Shown piece by piece: positions 9,001 to 9,503 of a stretch of 9,503 nt of DNA. The notes under the pieces are model-generated. The model was not told the DNA's origin and made no database searches. It was given only the letters and a program-made list of their open reading frames with translations. Source of the stretch: Candidatus Hydrogenedentes bacterium CG07_land_8_20_14_0_80_42_17. GTDB lineage: Bacteria; UBA8481. Made by a program: the position numbers and the translations under genes. The stretch is from the NCBI GenBank assembly GCA_002780065.1, contig PEWQ01000123.1, positions 1 through 9,503 on the forward strand, in the 5' to 3' direction. Every line of letters begins with the position of its first letter. Positions within the stretch are counted from its first letter, which is position 1.

Positions 9001-9503
9001 GAGAGTAGAGCCTGAATTTGTTGTCTCTCTCGCTCTGACATATACTCGATAATAAATCGTATCTGTCACGGATTTATTCAATACAACTTCCCACGAATCC
9101 GCTGTCGAAATCTTCGCCATCGGCTGAGTATCTTCATTGATCACCAATGCTACAGACTCAATATTAGCTGATGTCATTCCTGTCATGTTTAGAGATATTC
9201 CGAATGTCTCGACTACATCGCCTGAGACTCCGGAAATCGTGTCCTGAGCAATTATACCTTGCGCAACAAGAACACCGATAATTCCTCCGGTAACATTCGA
9301 ATCCGGATGAGCTGACACGTTTCCAAGGCTGTCCGCTACAAATTCTGGTGACGGAGTATAATAAGTGACGGTTCTTGAAGATGTCAGGAGAGAATTCGGG
9401 CCGCTGTCACGCAGATCTGTCCAGACAGAATCCGTTGAAATATTCGCAACGAGCGTTCCATTGTCCGGTGTATTCTTTGTCGAACGAGCGTAAACACGAA
9501 TAT
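3085..9503 (-). CDS. Giant secreted tandem-repeat protein with C-terminal sorting-type domain; N-terminus beyond right edge
   Basis: At least 2138 codons are visible. The frame has no stop up to the right edge: 61 more codons precede the GTG at 9318, which is an ordinary Val inside a repeat, so the true start and signal peptide are outside. In residue numbers counted from that GTG, the order is: nine complete repeats of about 150 residues plus a partial one (to 1395); a related but degenerate module (1396-1569) with a DxNxNxxxD loop at 1463-1471; an FN3 domain (1570-1672); an Ig-like segment (about 1681-1790); a ZU5-like segment (about 1797-1965) with DANGDGIDD at 1908-1916, ending in TTHFSPIFV; and a sorting/FlgD-Ig-like domain (1974-2077). 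It is rich in Thr, Ser, Asp and Val, with only seven Cys and no enzyme motif, which suits an extracellular stalk or adhesin. Its stop overlaps the PorV/PorQ-family gene by ATGA. Adhesion is inference; the ligand is unknown. Confidence 0.88.
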   Translation of the reverse strand, partial: IRVYARSTKNTPDNGTLVANISTDSVWTDLRDSGPNSLLTSSRTVTYYTPSPEFVADSLGNVSAHPDSNVTGGIIGVLVAQGIIAQDTISGVSGDVVETFGISLNMTGMTSANIESVALVINEDTQPMAKISTADSWEVVLNKSVTDTIYYRVYVRARETTNSGSTLSALIMPDSVALRYRDLGPAVFISSSRTVTYDRQDVILEVDVLTDTQLHPDSSIAGGIHGTKVFSGRLMADTFTGIVNDVIDTVGVSLILTGGIASNLESVSVVINGDTRTMTKEGAVDSWFATVNKPISDTASIEIWVRAHDNILLGSTITARIMVDSIITTYRARGPKSVATSGRILTETKPILQLPSQIINNGMDTILPQWAIVNPVTVLKGKVLLDTTLIYGDTDIITELTVEFGGSAGDSVYNAQFSIKTNGAWTAMNKVAGWDTRWQATGLSIQVSSNDTYGVRINVADTVTLGTLLYCSYVERGCTSVYSTPGPGVLANDSSATFMMGVDSVIVIMDYLGDTTIPPWNALLSNPIKVCTGHIYIDRGSTPMLDYDSLTSFGISFDTVTTDIANNNSIETVVLYLTPSLIVTAGDTKYLTQDGADTLWKLADADSKTLIGDSQGFEIWVTLKSYFADSRILVSDSFFARIPKDSVNTYYTSGLAGETHSSRTVSFYYADTTYLVMDGSLTDTNVNPDSMAGDIPFDIYAGTVNGISGYQQIGSAAGQQYYAPATDSITYFSVAFFSAATSDVTVADSITSAAVYFGPNEDSYVLTAGASYFDEFGSRVKPYSINGINQKMSSDNNSETFIVRGWVAETVALGTNSRVRAFMHADSVHTFFMGDSSPSEVLLGSRIVTFTKAPFVITATALTDTIVSPFRDQNDSTLVFDGKITSSQSPSDSLTTFQVKVISNNIVDDSIVLKVEFLAGSMTPASEQTLSVDTPGLNPVFKLAAPITIDSGQSFRIRVLTATEPTKLIGETLSVQIETAVASYSVGTVTGVTSGRIVRFNYVDTLVITDSALTAVTIHPDSRLNQNPFIAYIGTFDGQTSASGVSDTLQRVGFQFVGTAVSGGDSVQSAYVILNSAGSEDTLSLIRNGSDNWSLSLDSTIAYNSTITCTLYVQVFETVALGATLQATIPQDSVSTRLQTDTSLFTASRIVTFNKPRMAITPDALINVSVHPDSRITGQPVLIASGQILADTTLSSTLTYDTVTSFGVSLNFVSMAYTDVESVALDINGETFAMARDGADSWFIAVTKQIADSANYKVYVNVRETTAQNATLTALIMPDSVTSQFRQSGPASVISSGRVVTFGRPGVQAEMTPIASQTIHPVLTQGQNPTTILSGTIQGESSTLIGDTLQVFQINIRGTSKDSVTSCTLVIGPGLETAVLTKIDTTASGDTWLANMNYGFKAIDLTSDTFSVVILTNEFVNQNGTVQAYIPTRGLKTLFADTGASSDTTSGATLTYQRGNMRIISEPRDAGFPSAIQALDTHEVMWFRAQVSDTVEADTINALTVNLYGSSDTTKFLNVYLVRDLNENQKFDTTPADYIVGSFTNVSGETWTIDLAGLPTQTPTDTIGQETTYSSSTRETSQYLIVIRLADTSYPSVRCRVPVGGADGPFSEPNVSAVLYDSYTIITPDTNPPLPPINFAVTVNAGSLEITFGPSPSGDTQMTNGQYNLYWDSGVGTYPDTLLSAVPHVSGQTSYSYSLSNLIADHEYRFSVKAQDQAGNEDNATMVVSAVFRSATSPAPLATVTLLQPSAGDHIYYDTTIGAGKVSLISELISGSSSDVTGVVFYVRPITGGNWSTIGTATDSSYDNVGNVYYSINYDTSILVNDTTLEFRAVAQTAQGLDTYAVSLSATTTNDTATAQYVMIAGTSTANDSTYVEAVVSTKSTSDLIIIRTPTGAFDVVVTLHQGSISNDTDRAVVRAQHGSQSDTLQNACKRAATLIPEYWAEISLISGQTNLGGQGATITVNYIDANGDGIDDSTGVDMSKAKIYTVTAAGLLEELQDIAWNKGRRTLSGRTTHFSPIFVTNATGDANAGLNRLIVGPNPYRPNDGNDQTGKPWISGDATTGIIFKNLPVNSKIEIYTILGEKVTEFTNGANGATASWSVKNDDNREVASGYYLYIVTDPASGQRVTGKVAVIR
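3088..3399 (-). other. C-terminal T9SS type A-like sorting / FlgD-Ig-like domain
   Basis: The last 104 residues (1974-2077) of the giant protein carry RLIVGPNPYRPN, then IIFKNLPVNSKIEIYTILGEKV, then WSVKNDDNREVASGYYLYIV and finally GQRVTGKVAVIR at the very C-terminus. These match the B, D and E motif order of type A CTD signals in type IX secretion, and also the FlgD Ig-like fold, which is related in appearance. Position at the extreme C-terminus and the overlapping PorV/PorQ-family gene favour an export or surface-anchoring signal. Whether a complete T9SS exists cannot be seen here. Confidence 0.7.
4303..4611 (-). other. Fibronectin type III domain within the giant protein
   Basis: Residues 1570-1672 of the giant protein start with NPPLPPINFAVTVNAG, continue with LEITFGPSPSGD and GQYNLYW, and close with LIADHEYRFSVKAQDQAGNED. 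That is the usual FN3 order: proline-rich entry, B-strand, C-strand Tyr-x-x-Tyr-Trp and the F-strand Tyr-x-F-x-V-x-A-x-D. FN3 domains in bacterial exoproteins are generally spacers or protein-binding modules. Confidence 0.8.
5134..9503 (-). repeat. Tandem protein-level repeat array, period about 150 residues (nine complete copies plus one partial)
   Basis: Boundaries were set at the recurring motif S-x-R-(I/V/T)-V-T-(F/Y). Copies in reading order are partial 9361-9503, then 8911-9360 (150 aa), 8461-8910 (150), 8008-8460 (151), 7501-8007 (169), 6952-7500 (183), 6502-6951 (150), 6043-6501 (153), 5596-6042 (149) and 5134-5595 (154). Each copy tends to carry an (H/N)PDS motif shortly after the boundary. 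Then follow a strand-like T-x-F-G-(V/I)-S-L segment, ESV-x-L-x-I-NG, DGADSW, a (R)ET-x-x-x-G-x-TL-x-A-x-I segment and (M/I)P-x-DSV before SGP and the boundary motif. The third copy (8008-8460) has lost the boundary arginine (NDSSATF) and the HPDS element. Alternating hydrophobic residues suggest beta-sandwich modules. DNA identity between copies is low, so this is an old expansion. I do not recognise the family. Confidence 0.85.

Noticed and set aside
9316-9318. GTG as start codon of the giant gene
   Set aside because: It is a Val inside the repeat motif NVSAHPDS, the frame continues open upstream with repeat sequence, and no ribosome site or signal peptide is present.
5134-9503. CRISPR array or direct DNA repeats
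   Set aside because: The periodicity is about 450 bases and exists at the protein level inside one open frame; DNA copies are diverged and there are no short repeat-spacer units.

Overview
The window has two converging halves. On the + strand, bases 1-1985 carry ispH (5' end cut by the left edge), a HAD-superfamily phosphatase that overlaps it by ATGA, and a separately expressed Flp-type pilin gene. On the - strand, reading leftward from the right edge to base 2132, a giant secreted repeat protein overlaps, again by ATGA, a PorV/PorQ-family outer-membrane protein. Two intrinsic terminators stand about 25 bases apart at 2032-2114 and close the two converging units.

The organism is probably a Gram-negative (diderm) bacterium from a poorly cultured lineage. 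It has an outer-membrane PorV/PorQ-type barrel, a large exoprotein ending in a 'PNPYRP ... GKVAVIR' domain of the T9SS type A sorting/FlgD-Ig kind, the non-mevalonate isoprenoid pathway (IspH) and an Flp pilin with a Shine-Dalgarno box close to a Bacillus-like consensus. This mix is familiar from Elusimicrobiota, Firestonebacteria, WOR-type and related candidate phyla. That placement is inference from memory of gene content and is weak at phylum level.

IspH makes IPP and DMAPP from HMBPP; the HAD protein is a small-molecule phosphatase of unknown substrate, translationally tied to ispH. The Flp pilin has its own promoter, strong ribosome site and terminator, which suggests high expression apart from the tad assembly genes, none of which are here. 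The - strand pair looks like an exported cargo plus a PorV/PorQ-like outer-membrane partner.

The most notable item is the giant protein. At least 2138 codons are visible and the frame runs open through the right edge, so the true start is outside the window. Its N-terminal two thirds is a tandem array of divergent repeats of about 150 residues (nine complete, one partial). These are followed by a linker module, an FN3 domain, an Ig-like domain, a ZU5-like domain and the C-terminal sorting-type domain. I do not recognise the 150-residue repeat as a named family.

There are no tRNA, rRNA, CRISPR or insertion-sequence features, and no gene-free stretch longer than 300 bases. The longest gap, 1626-1781, holds the pilin promoter region.
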